17,401 nt of DNA, taken from Acidobacteriota bacterium. GTDB lineage: Bacteria > Acidobacteriota > Vicinamibacteria > Vicinamibacterales > SCN-69-37. How positions within the stretch are numbered: position 1 is the stretch's first letter; each line of letters starts with the position of its first letter. Both the position numbers and the translations under genes were made by a program. The notes beneath the pieces were generated by a model that had not been told where the DNA came from, did not search any database, and saw nothing but the letters and a program-made list of their open reading frames with translations. Positions 6,430 through 14,618 of the stretch are shown piece after piece. The stretch covers positions 1 to 17,401 of the forward strand of contig JADJUS010000007.1 of assembly GCA_016716905.1 (NCBI GenBank), given 5' to 3'.

Positions 6430-9093
6430 CTACCGTGCGACGCCCTTGAGCATGACGATGTCGTTGGACGTCTGGGCGCGCATAATCGCCAGCCGCTTGC
6501 CGTCGTGGGACCAGGCGAAATCGACGATCCGCTGGTCACTGAATCGTGTGAACGCGCGCGGTGCTCCTCCTGCAAACGGTTGCAGCATGAGGTTGCGCCC
6601 GGAGGGATCGATGTAGAGCACGCCCGTGCCATCCGGCATCCACGCGATGCGTCCATTGGTTTTCGGCGGCTGCGCCACGCGCTCCTGCGGCACGCACTTC
6701 GGCAGATCACACGTCACGTACTTCTGCGCACTGAGAAACAGTGCTTGCTTGCCGTCGAGCGAAATGTCAAACGCGCGAGCGGGAACAAACGCCGGAAACA
6801 GTTCGACCGGCTCGCCACCACCGACCGATGCCATCCACGGTGTTTGTCGGCCACCGCGCCGTGACAGAAAGATGATGGCGCCCCCATCAGGCGCGAGGAC
6901 CGAGACGGCGCCCTCGCCGATCACGCGTGTCCCCGGGCCCGGCCCGCCTTCCCATCGCCACACGCCCTTTCGGCTCTCATCTTCAGTGATCGCCCGATAC
7001 ACGATCGTGCGCCCGTCGGCGCTGCCGGACGGCCTGGTGGCATTGGAAATCACATCGGTGGGCGATCCGGCTCCGGGCAGCAGAGCAGAAACCGATGTCC
7101 CGTTCGTAAACAACAGGCGTTCTCCCGCCCATGCCACCCCTGACAGCAGGCTGTCAGGTGACGGACGTGCAGGAACCACTTCTCTGGCGTTGCTGCCTGC
7201 GGCATCGACGATCCAGGTTCCCACACGACGATCCCTGCGAGCGGTCACCAGAGCGCGCAGGTCCGCCGTGAGGCTGATATGGCGATAGTCACTCAAGTCG
7301 TTGGTCAGGCGGGTGAGTTCACCGTCAGGGTAGGACATCCGCCAGAACTGTTCGGGCGCCCCTTCCCTGGCAGATTGGTTCAGGATCAACGCGTCGTTGG
7401 CCAGCCACGCAACCCCGCCTCCGCCTTGCAGCGGCAGGACCTTCGTGTCGACACGACCGGTTGCGACATCGACGACCACGATGAGTTGTGTGGCGGACGT
7501 GTCGGCAGTTTCACGAATGCGCCCGCGCAGTACAATTTGGGCACCGTCCGGCGACCACGAGGGCGCGAAGGTGGTCCCGTCCGAAAAACCCGAACTGTTG
7601 AGGGTGTAGAGGGCTCGCAAGTCGGCGTCAACGTCGTAGGTGGCGTAGGTCACGGCGCTGGTGCCGTCAGCGTGGGCGATAACCAGAGGGCCGGGAACTT
7701 TCGGGTCCCTCCGCTGGTCGAGATACGCAAAGCGTTGACCGTCGGGTGCCCAACCGATTGGAGAGATCAGGCCATCAACAATCAGCCGCGGTGTGCCGCC
7801 CAGAAACGGCACACGCCACAAGGTGAATTTGGGGGACCGGCCGCGCACGAAGTCCACGTAGTCGCCGTCGTGCGACACCGTCACCCCGATGATCGGCTGG
7901 TCCGGGTCACTCTCGAAGATTCGCACGTTGCTGTCGGTGGCAGTCTGCCTGACCCAGAGGCTCGACTGGTCTTCATCGCGTTGAACGTAGGCCACATAGC
8001 GGCCATCCGGTGAAATCGCGGGAAACTCGGCGTTGCCCGTGGTGGTGAGCTGGACGAGCTCGAGATCGGTTGGCGCCGGTGCGCCCGATCCATTTCGGCC
8101 GCTCCCGAGAGCCCACCATCCGACCGCCGCTGTGACGGCTACTCCGAGGGCCGCCAATGCCAGCGCCTTGTACGGCCGCGACGTTCCTGTCGTCGCCTCC
8201 ACCGCAACGCCCGATGACGATGAGGCGGCGGGGATCGCGTCACTCGCGCGACGGGCGCGCCGCAGATCGGCCCTGATGTCAGCGGCCGTCTGGTAGCGAT
8301 CGTCGCGGTCCTTCTCCAGGGCCTTGTGGACGATGTCTTCCAGGCGTGGAGGGAAGTCAGGCTGTAAGGTGCGCAGCGGAGCAGGCGAACCTTGGAGGAT
8401 GCCCGACGAAATCACCGCGTTGGTTTCACCCGGGAATGCCGCCTTCCCCGTGGCCATCTCGTATAAGACCAGCCCGAACGAAAACAGATCACTGCGTGCG
8501 TCGATGTCCTGCGCGCGCAATTGCTCGGGCGACATGTAGGCCACCGTGCCGACGGTGGTGCCCGCATCGGTCACGGCCAGAGCCGTCGATCGCGTCAACG
8601 CGTGGCCCGCGGAACCGACTCCGGTCTTGGCCAGGCCAAAGTCCAGGATCTTCGGACCGTGCGTCGTCAGGAAAATATTGGCGGGCTTGATGTCACGATG
8701 CACCAGGCCCTTGGTGTGGGCCGCATCAAGTCCGTCGGCGATGCCGAGCGCAATGTCGATGAACGAGGCGGCGTCCATCGCGCCCCTGGTCAGCCGTTGC
8801 TGAAGTGTCTCTCCTTCGAGCAACTCCATCGCCAGGAACGGCGGGTCAGTGCCGACATCGAAGATGGTGCAGATGTTCGGGTGGTTGAGCGCGGACGCCG
8901 CGCGGGCTTCCCTGGCGAAGCGCTCGGCCGCCTGTGCGTTGGCCCCCAGGTCCTCGGTCATGACCTTGATGGCCACGTCGCGTTCCAGGCGATGGTCGCG
9001 CGCGCGATACACCTCGCCCATGCCACCCGCGCCGAGGGCTGCAAGGATTTCGAATGGGCCGAGGCGAGTACCTGGAGCGATTGCGATGCGCAA
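6430..9093 (-). CDS. Membrane-anchored serine/threonine protein kinase with C-terminal TolB/WD40-like beta-propeller
   Basis: This is an intact 887-residue Hanks-type kinase. Its glycine loop is GAGGMGEVYRARD (21-33), catalytic Lys43 sits in AIKVM, the catalytic loop is VHRDIKPANI (131-140), DFG is at 151-153, and an SPE at 188-190 replaces APE. A low-complexity Ser/Ala linker leads to one TM helix (about 309-329). A long extracytoplasmic domain with repeated SPDG-type PD40/WD40 blades (FPAISPDGRYVAY, SWSPDGAQIVL, WMPDGTGVLYI and others) fills the rest. This layout, a cytoplasmic kinase plus an external propeller sensor, is widely expanded in Acidobacteriota. The listed start is TTG 9093; no ATG or GTG lies in frame near it. 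It lies 54 bp downstream of the acylase gene on the same strand, so co-transcription is possible. Ligand and targets are unknown. Confidence 0.95.
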   Translation of the reverse strand: MRIAIAPGTRLGPFEILAALGAGGMGEVYRARDHRLERDVAIKVMTEDLGANAQAAERFAREARAASALNHPNICTIFDVGTDPPFLAMELLEGETLQQRLTRGAMDAASFIDIALGIADGLDAAHTKGLVHRDIKPANIFLTTHGPKILDFGLAKTGVGSAGHALTRSTALAVTDAGTTVGTVAYMSPEQLRAQDIDARSDLFSFGLVLYEMATGKAAFPGETNAVISSGILQGSPAPLRTLQPDFPPRLEDIVHKALEKDRDDRYQTAADIRADLRRARRASDAIPAASSSSGVAVEATTGTSRPYKALALAALGVAVTAAVGWWALGSGRNGSGAPAPTDLELVQLTTTGNAEFPAISPDGRYVAYVQRDEDQSSLWVRQTATDSNVRIFESDPDQPIIGVTVSHDGDYVDFVRGRSPKFTLWRVPFLGGTPRLIVDGLISPIGWAPDGQRFAYLDQRRDPKVPGPLVIAHADGTSAVTYATYDVDADLRALYTLNSSGFSDGTTFAPSWSPDGAQIVLRGRIRETADTSATQLIVVVDVATGRVDTKVLPLQGGGGVAWLANDALILNQSAREGAPEQFWRMSYPDGELTRLTNDLSDYRHISLTADLRALVTARRDRRVGTWIVDAAGSNAREVVPARPSPDSLLSGVAWAGERLLFTNGTSVSALLPGAGSPTDVISNATRPSGSADGRTIVYRAITEDESRKGVWRWEGGPGPGTRVIGEGAVSVLAPDGGAIIFLSRRGGRQTPWMASVGGGEPVELFPAFVPARAFDISLDGKQALFLSAQKYVTCDLPKCVPQERVAQPPKTNGRIAWMPDGTGVLYIDPSGRNLMLQPFAGGAPRAFTRFSDQRIVDFAWSHDGKRLAIMRAQTSNDIVMLKGVAR

Positions 9094-9098
9094 TTATA
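9093..9098 (-). promoter_or_regulatory. Perfect TATAAT overlapping the kinase TTG start
   Basis: On the minus strand TATAAT reads from 9098 to 9093, and its last T is the first base of the TTG start codon. No convincing -35 lies 16-18 bases upstream. If it is a real -10 box, transcription would begin inside the first codons, so either the true start is further in or the match is chance. Confidence 0.25.
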
Positions 9099-9147
9099 GG
9101 GGGATTTGCGCTCAGGGACTGGGTAGGGTGCCGAGAGCGGTCGCGGG

Positions 9148-11554
9148 TTACTGCGGCCGCAACACAAGCGTGTTCACGGTCGCCCCAGGCAGGAACGGTG
9201 TCGGTTCGCCCTTCACCCACGCCTCATGGCCATCGCGATAGTGGGGCGACCTCGGATTGCCTGACTGGCCAGTCGCCATGTGGAAGTACCCGGCGGCTTC
9301 GTTCCCTGGCGAGACCGTCAGCCGTTCTGAGGCTCCGGCGGTGGGGCTCTGCACGCGCGGCATGTGACTGTCGCCCGGCATCCCCACGCGCGGCATGTCG
9401 AACCAACGTCCGAGGAATGGCACGGCGCGAGAGATCGGATGCTGAATCGCCAGCGTGTTCGCCTCGCCCCACGTGCGGTCTTTCAGTGCGCGGCCATCAG
9501 TCGTCAGCGCCGCTACCGTCTGATCGACGGCGTCCAGTAGCAGCGCCTTCCAGTCGGCATACGCAGGGTTGAGCAGGTGCGCCGGCCGAGCGGAGACCAT
9601 CGCCCACACTGTTCCCTCCAGGCTGCGGCCAGGCGTCGACGGATACGCAGGGTCCATCGTCCTCAATCTTGCGACAAACGGCGCGAACACCAACTCGGCC
9701 GTCTTCAACCTGAACTGCCGCGCCAGGCGATAGCCAACTGAATCCGTGGACGCGCGACCGCTCCAGCTCTCCTGCAGCAGTCGCCGGAACTCCGCGCGGC
9801 CAGCGTTGGTGTCGGACCCGATGGTCTCGATCGCGAGCGAGCGCCAGCGTTCCATCAGCAACGCGCGGTCGTCGAGTTGTACCGCCAGCATATCGGCGGT
9901 GGTGATGCGCTCCAGCTTGCGGATGCCGTCGAGGATCTGCCTCGCGCGCGCCAGGGTCGTATCCGCCGTCGCCAAGCATCGCCAGGTACTCGCCCGACAC
10001 GATGCGGTTGTTCGCGGTGACAATCACTGCGTCCGCGGGATTGACGATGCGCGGGTAGGAGGCGGAGTCGTACCAGCCACTCCAGCGGCGGGTGCCATCG
10101 GCCCAGGAGACTGGGAGTTGGCCGGTGAAGCCCACGCGCTTCGGAATGCGGCCCGCGACCGTCCACGCGATCTGTCCCTGGTTGTCGGCGATCACGCAGT
10201 TCTGCCCAGGGATGCCGGCCTGGTTCGCCACGGCGATCGCCTCTTCGAGGGAAGCCGCGTGCTCCATCTGCGACATGCGGAAGTTCATGCCCTCAGGGCT
10301 GTGCGCCACCCACGCGATGGCGAACAGCCTGCCCTTGTGATCGGGCGCGGCCACCGGGCCCCAGATCGTTTCGCGCACATCCAGCCACTGGTCTTCCTCA
10401 TCATCTACGCCGATGCGCTCGCGAGTGACGTCGAATGCGCGCGGACCTTCCGGTGTCAGGTAACGGGTGGGGTCGCCTGGAACCGTCTCGATGAGCACGC
10501 GGTCGCTCCAGTCGGCCGTGGTGTTGGTGAAGCCCCACGCCACATGGCCGTTGCTGCCGACCACTACCGATGCGGTGCCGGGAAGCGTGATGCCCGAAAC
10601 CTGATGGGGACCGCGGTCGTCGGTCCAGGCCAGAGACGCGCGGTACCAGATATTCGGCACACTAAGGCCGAGGTGCATGTCGTCGCTGATCAGCGCCCGG
10701 CCATCTGACGTGCGGCTGCCGGCCACGGCCCAGTTGTTGCTGCCGCGGGCGTCTTCCGGTGTCGCCAGTCCGATCGACGCAAGGAATGACTCGCTCGCCA
10801 CCGCCTGACTTGCGGCCGGCGAAGCAGGCACGGCGTTCCGCAGGTCGAACACTGTGGCGGGTGGAGGCGTTGGCGGCGGCAGGGCCTCGCCATGCATCGG
10901 CGTATCCCACTCACTGCTCGTGCTGTTGAGGAACTCAGCAAGGCCGGCTGGGAAGGCCTCGTGCAGAAGCGCTGCGCGCGCCTCGCCACCTGCGGTGGAA
11001 TCCTGCAGGCTGAAGAACATCGATGCGATCACGAGGATCGAGTCTTCGCGGGTCCATGGGGCCGGCGTTTGACCCAGCAGCAGGTACTCGAACGGCAATG
11101 CGTCCAGGGCCTTCAGGCCCGCGTTGACGCCGTCAACGTAGGCGTCGGCCAGGGCGAGATCGGACGGGCTGGTGGCGGCGATCACAGCGGCCGCGCGGTG
11201 GCGAAAACGGTGCAGCCTTGCGCCCTGGTCAGTGGTGAGGGCGGCGCGCCCGAAGAGTTCAGACAGTTCCCCGGCCGCACGGCGTCGCGACAGGTCCATC
11301 TGGAAGAAACGATCCTGCGCGTGGATGAAACCAAGGGCGCGGGCGACGTCGAGTCTTGTGGAGCCCTTGATGGTCGGCACTCCAAGCGCGTCGCGATCAA
11401 CGGTGACCGGAGCCGAGAGTCCTGCAACTGTGAGGGTGCCATCGAGTTGCGGCAGGCTGCGTCCCAACTGTATCCAGGCCCACCCTGCGGTGATCAGGGT
11501 AAGAAGGATGACCAGGAGCAGCAGCCAACGGACCACGCGCAAGAGACGTCGCAT
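9148..11554 (-). CDS. Penicillin-acylase-family (S45) Ntn hydrolase, one frameshift
   Basis: This exported N-terminal-nucleophile amidohydrolase (about 800 residues) belongs to the penicillin acylase/acyl-homoserine-lactone acylase family. Residues 8-28 form a signal peptide or anchor (LLLLVILLTLITAGW). The alpha subunit shows GVPTIKGSTRLDVARALGFI and FIHAQDRFFQMDLSRR. The autoprocessing site is RGSNNWAVAG with the nucleophile Ser272. The beta subunit has the NTTADW oxyanion region and the late motifs HPISRAVPF and GQSGNPRSPHYRDGHEAW typical of the family end. One frameshift lies in the GCGCGCG run at 9942-9950, after GDGGYDPGAR; the protein then continues ARQILDGIRKLERIT. The substrate could be an N-acyl amide, acyl-homoserine lactone or peptide derivative. 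Sequence alone does not decide, and antibiotic cleavage should not be assumed. It lies divergent from the M28 gene with only 20 bp between them. Confidence 0.9.
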
Positions 11555-11574
11555 TGGCGTATTCTACGCGGTGC
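11555..11574. promoter_or_regulatory. 20-bp divergent intergenic region with overlapping candidate -10 boxes
   Basis: Only 20 bases separate the acylase start (minus, 11554) from the M28 ATG (plus, 11575). TATTCT at 11559-11564 (plus) and TAGAAT at 11565-11560 (minus, five of six matches to TATAAT) overlap almost completely. Their distances to the start codons (10 and 5 bases) suit leaderless or nearly leaderless transcripts, and no Shine-Dalgarno is visible on either side. This is an inference from position and motif only. Confidence 0.4.
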
Positions 11575-13032
11575 ATGAGTGCACATCGATCCCGTACCCT
11601 TCTCATATCTCTGACGTGTGTTGGCCTCGCTGCCGCCTATGCGGCCACAGCGCGGCCGGACGTTGAGGCGCAGACGCCTCGCCCCGGGTCTGCCGACTCC
11701 ATCACCGAACGCAGCCTTCGGGCGCACCTGGAGTTTCTCGCCAGCGACGCCATGAACGGCCGCGCCAGCAACAGCCGCGATGAGTGGATCGCCGCCACGG
11801 CCATCGCCTCGCAGTTCCAGTTGTGGAACCTCGAGCCGATGGGTGATAACGGCGGCTACGTGCAGGCGGCCGAGATCCTGCGCGAGCAGATGTCGGCGCC
11901 GGCCGTGCTTTCAGCGGGCACGAGCCAGTTCACGCACGGGAAGGAAATGCTCGTGACTGCGCTGACAGGCGCCAAGGTCAGCGGTCCTCTGGTGAAGCTT
12001 GCTCCTGGTGCCACATCGGTGCCCGCTGGTTCTGTCGTCCTGATGCCCGAGGCGCCGGCAGGCCCGCCCGCAGCAGGCAGTCGCGGTCGTGGCGGTGCAC
12101 CACAGCCCACCGTCGGCGCAGCTCTGGTCATCACACTTGCGACCCAGACGCCCGAGCAGTGGACGACTGCGGCCGCGCGTCCGGTCAGCGCCGGGTCCCG
12201 CTTTGCCAAAGTGACGCCGCCGGCTGGCGGCCTTGTGCGCACCGCTCGCGTGGCGCTCAATCGCGACGCCTACAACGCGGTTGCCGCGCTCGCTGAGGGC
12301 ACGGCGATTTCTCTTCAGGCCGAACTGAGCGCAACCAAGGCCTTCACATGGAACACCGTCGGCCGGCTGACCGGCAGCGACCCAACCGCCCGCGAACAAT
12401 TCGTCGTTCTCGGAGCGCATCTGGACCATATCGGCATGCGCGAGAACGCGCCCGGGCCCGACAAGATCTATAACGGCGCTGATGACGATGCCTCGGGCAC
12501 AGTGGCGGTGATGGCGCTGGCGCAGGCGCTGGCGGCGGGCCGCGGCCCAAAGAGGACGCTGGTGTTTGCGCTGTTCGGAAGCGAAGAGGGCGGCGGCGCG
12601 GTGTCGGGGTCTTCGTACTTCGTCGAGTTGCCGGTGGTGCCGATCGAGAAGATGGTGGCGCAACTACAGTTCGAGATGCTGGCGCGTCCTGACCCGATGG
12701 TGCCGGCACGCAGTCTGTGGCTCACTGGTTATGAGCGCTCCAACCTGGGGCCCGAGCTGGCGAAACAGGGCGCGCGTCTGGTGCAGGACCCGCGCCCGGA
12801 CCAGAGCTTCTTCACACGATCGGACAACATCAAGTTCGCACGCAAGGGAGTGATTTCGCACACCGTGTCGAGCTTCAACCTGCACACCGACTATCACCAG
12901 GCGGGTGACGAAGTCAGCAAAGTGGATTTCGTTCACATGCTTGATGCGGTACGATCGATGCTCGAGCCGGTTCGCTGGCTCGCCAATTCCACATTCACGC
13001 CCGTCTGGGCACCCGAAGGTCGGCCACGCTAA
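11575..13032 (+). CDS. Secreted M28-family zinc aminopeptidase
   Basis: The product is an intact 485-residue exported metallopeptidase. The signal peptide is LLISLTCVGLAAAYAATA. A PA-like insert lies around residues 100-255 and includes a Pro/Gly/Ala-rich stretch (PAGPPAAGSRGRGG). The M28 catalytic core follows: AHLDHIG with His282, YNGADDDASGT (299-309), FGSEEGG with the Glu pair 337-338, FEML at 366-369 where many M28 enzymes have an Asp ligand, SFFTRSDNIKFARKGV, and HTDYHQAGDE with His437. I prefer ATG 11575 because the signal peptide follows it directly; an in-frame TTG at 11554 would overlap the divergent gene. The stop TAA shares its last A with the next ATG (TAATG), so translation of the M20 gene is probably coupled. 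It likely trims N-terminal residues from peptides in the periplasm. Confidence 0.93.
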   Translation: MSAHRSRTLLISLTCVGLAAAYAATARPDVEAQTPRPGSADSITERSLRAHLEFLASDAMNGRASNSRDEWIAATAIASQFQLWNLEPMGDNGGYVQAAEILREQMSAPAVLSAGTSQFTHGKEMLVTALTGAKVSGPLVKLAPGATSVPAGSVVLMPEAPAGPPAAGSRGRGGAPQPTVGAALVITLATQTPEQWTTAAARPVSAGSRFAKVTPPAGGLVRTARVALNRDAYNAVAALAEGTAISLQAELSATKAFTWNTVGRLTGSDPTAREQFVVLGAHLDHIGMRENAPGPDKIYNGADDDASGTVAVMALAQALAAGRGPKRTLVFALFGSEEGGGAVSGSSYFVELPVVPIEKMVAQLQFEMLARPDPMVPARSLWLTGYERSNLGPELAKQGARLVQDPRPDQSFFTRSDNIKFARKGVISHTVSSFNLHTDYHQAGDEVSKVDFVHMLDAVRSMLEPVRWLANSTFTPVWAPEGRPR

Positions 13033-14397
13033 TGATCAACGTCATCGATTTCATCAACACCAACCGCGACCGATACGTCCGCGAACTCAAAGACTACCTG
13101 GCCATCCCTTCGATCAGCGCGCTGCCCGAACATCAGGCGGACATGAAGCGCTGTGCCGAATGGACGGGCGCCGAGATGACTCGCGTCGGCCTCGAGAACG
13201 TGCGGCTCGTGGAGACCCCAGGCAACCCGGTGGTGTACGGCGACTGGCTGCATGCTGAGGGCGCGCCGACCATTCTGTTCTATGGCCACTACGACGTGCA
13301 GCCGGTGGACCCACTCGACCTGTGGGAATCGCCGCCCTTTGAGGCCACCGTGCGTGATGGCGAAATCTACGCGCGCGGCGCGGCCGACGACAAGGGCCAG
13401 GTGTTCATGCACTTCAAGGCGATTGAAGCGCACATGAAACAGAACGGCCGCCTGCCGGTGAACCTGAAGGTGATCATCGAAGGCGAAGAAGAAGTCGGGT
13501 CCAACAACCTGGACGACTTCATTCGCGCAAACAAAGCGCTGCTGGGCGCCGACGTGGTGGTCATTTCCGACTCCGCGATGTTTGAGCGGGGCATTCCATC
13601 GATCTGCTACGGCCTGCGCGGACTCACGCACTTCCAGATCGATCTGCGTGGTTCGAATAGCGACCTGCATTCGGGCGTGTTTGGCGGGTCCGTGGCTAAT
13701 CCCGCGATGGTGCTGGCCCAGATGCTGGCGCAGATGCGCGACAAGGGTGGCCGCATCAAGATCCCCGGGTTTTATGACGACGTCCGCGAGTTGACGGAGG
13801 CTGAGCGCGCAGAGTGGCGCAAGTTGCCGTGGAACGACAACCGATACCGCAAGGAACTGGGTGCGCCCAAGCTGTTTGGCGAGTCGGGTTACGACCTTGG
13901 AGCGCCGTTGGGGCCGTCCGACCTTCGAAGTGAATGGACTGCTCAGCGGCTTTACCGGAGAAGGCGCAAAGACCGTGTTGCCGGCCACGGCCATGGCCAA
14001 GGTCAGCATGCGGCTTGTGCCCGACCAGCATCCCGACAAGATCGCCGCGCTGTTTGAGGAGTACGTGCGCAAGGTCGCGCCGAAGACTGTGGAGCTGAAG
14101 GTCACCCGCATGCACGGCGGCAAGCCGTGGATGGCGGACTTCGACAACATCTACGTGCGCGCGGCAGGCCGTGCGATCGAACAGGGCTTCGGCAAGGCAC
14201 CGGTGTTCTGCCGCGAAGGTGGATCAATTCCAGTGGTCTCGACGTTCCAGGAAGAGCTGGGCATTCCCTCAGTGCTCTTCGGCGTCGGCCTGCCAGACGA
14301 AAACGCCCACGCGCCGAACGAGAAGCTCGACCTGGCGAACTTCCACGGAGGCATAGTGTCGGCGGCGATCCTGTATCAGGAGATCGCCAGACGTTAG
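13032..14397 (+). CDS. M20-family dipeptidase/aminoacylase-like zinc peptidase, one frameshift
   Basis: This is a cytoplasmic M20 peptidase of about 454 residues with no signal peptide. Metal and catalytic motifs are visible: FYGHYDVQPVDP with His86 and Asp88, YARGAADDKGQ with the bridging Asp119, EGEEEVGS with the catalytic/metal Glu pair 152-153, VVISDSAM with Asp180, and DLHSGVFGGSVANP in the dimerisation domain. A frameshift near 13892 follows GESGY; the protein then continues TLERRWGRPTFEVNGLLSGF in another frame. It goes on through CREGGSIPVV and ANFHGGI, the last metal His, to TAG 14395-14397. It fits the M20 dipeptidase group with long lid insertions (carnosinase/CNDP-like). Its 1-bp overlap with the M28 gene suggests that products of the secreted aminopeptidase are finished here. 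Confidence 0.92.
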
Positions 14398-14398
14398 C

Positions 14399-14603
14399 AA
14401 TGGCGAAATGTCACAAATGTCCGAAATGGCGAAATGTCGGACAAACCAATTGCCGGGAATGGCCGAATGTCCAAGGCGCGCAATGAGCGAATGACCTTGG
14501 AGCAGCAGATTCAACCACTGACTACCAAGGACATTCGAACATTCTTCCCTGCAATGGTCTGTCCGCAGTTCGCCATTTCGGACATTTGTGACATTTCGCC
14601 ATT
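14399..14603. repeat. 205-bp inverted-repeat element between convergent genes, 35-bp perfect ends
   Basis: The arms 14399-14472 and 14529-14603 are reverse complements. The outer 35 bases match exactly (14399-14433 with 14569-14603, beginning AATGGCGAAATGTCACAAAT). The inner about 40 bases match with a few mismatches and small gaps, and a loop of about 56 bp remains. A 13-base unit ATGGCGAAATGTC recurs at 14400-14412 and 14426-14438. The element begins 2 bp after the M20 stop and ends 15 bp before the stop of the convergent permease gene, so it could terminate both transcripts. It may equally be a non-autonomous mobile or REPIN-like repeat. I see no coding capacity. Confidence 0.88.
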
Positions 14604-14618
14604 ACCCGTGCGGCGCCC

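Noticed and set aside
9148..11554. Beta-lactam resistance or penicillin-degrading gene
   Set aside because: The family is broad, including acyl-homoserine lactone and other amide substrates; nothing here points to antibiotics, and a nearby MBL fold is not a class B beta-lactamase.
13029..14150. Long open frame of 373 codons antisense to the M20 peptidase, and others like it at 565-1485 minus and 7279-8013 plus
   Set aside because: They lie opposite convincingly conserved genes, have skewed composition (His/Gln/Arg/Ala-rich) and match no family; high GC makes such shadow frames common.
14399..14603. CRISPR-like array because of repeated 13-base units
   Set aside because: Repeats are few, unevenly spaced and arranged as an inverted repeat; no cas genes.
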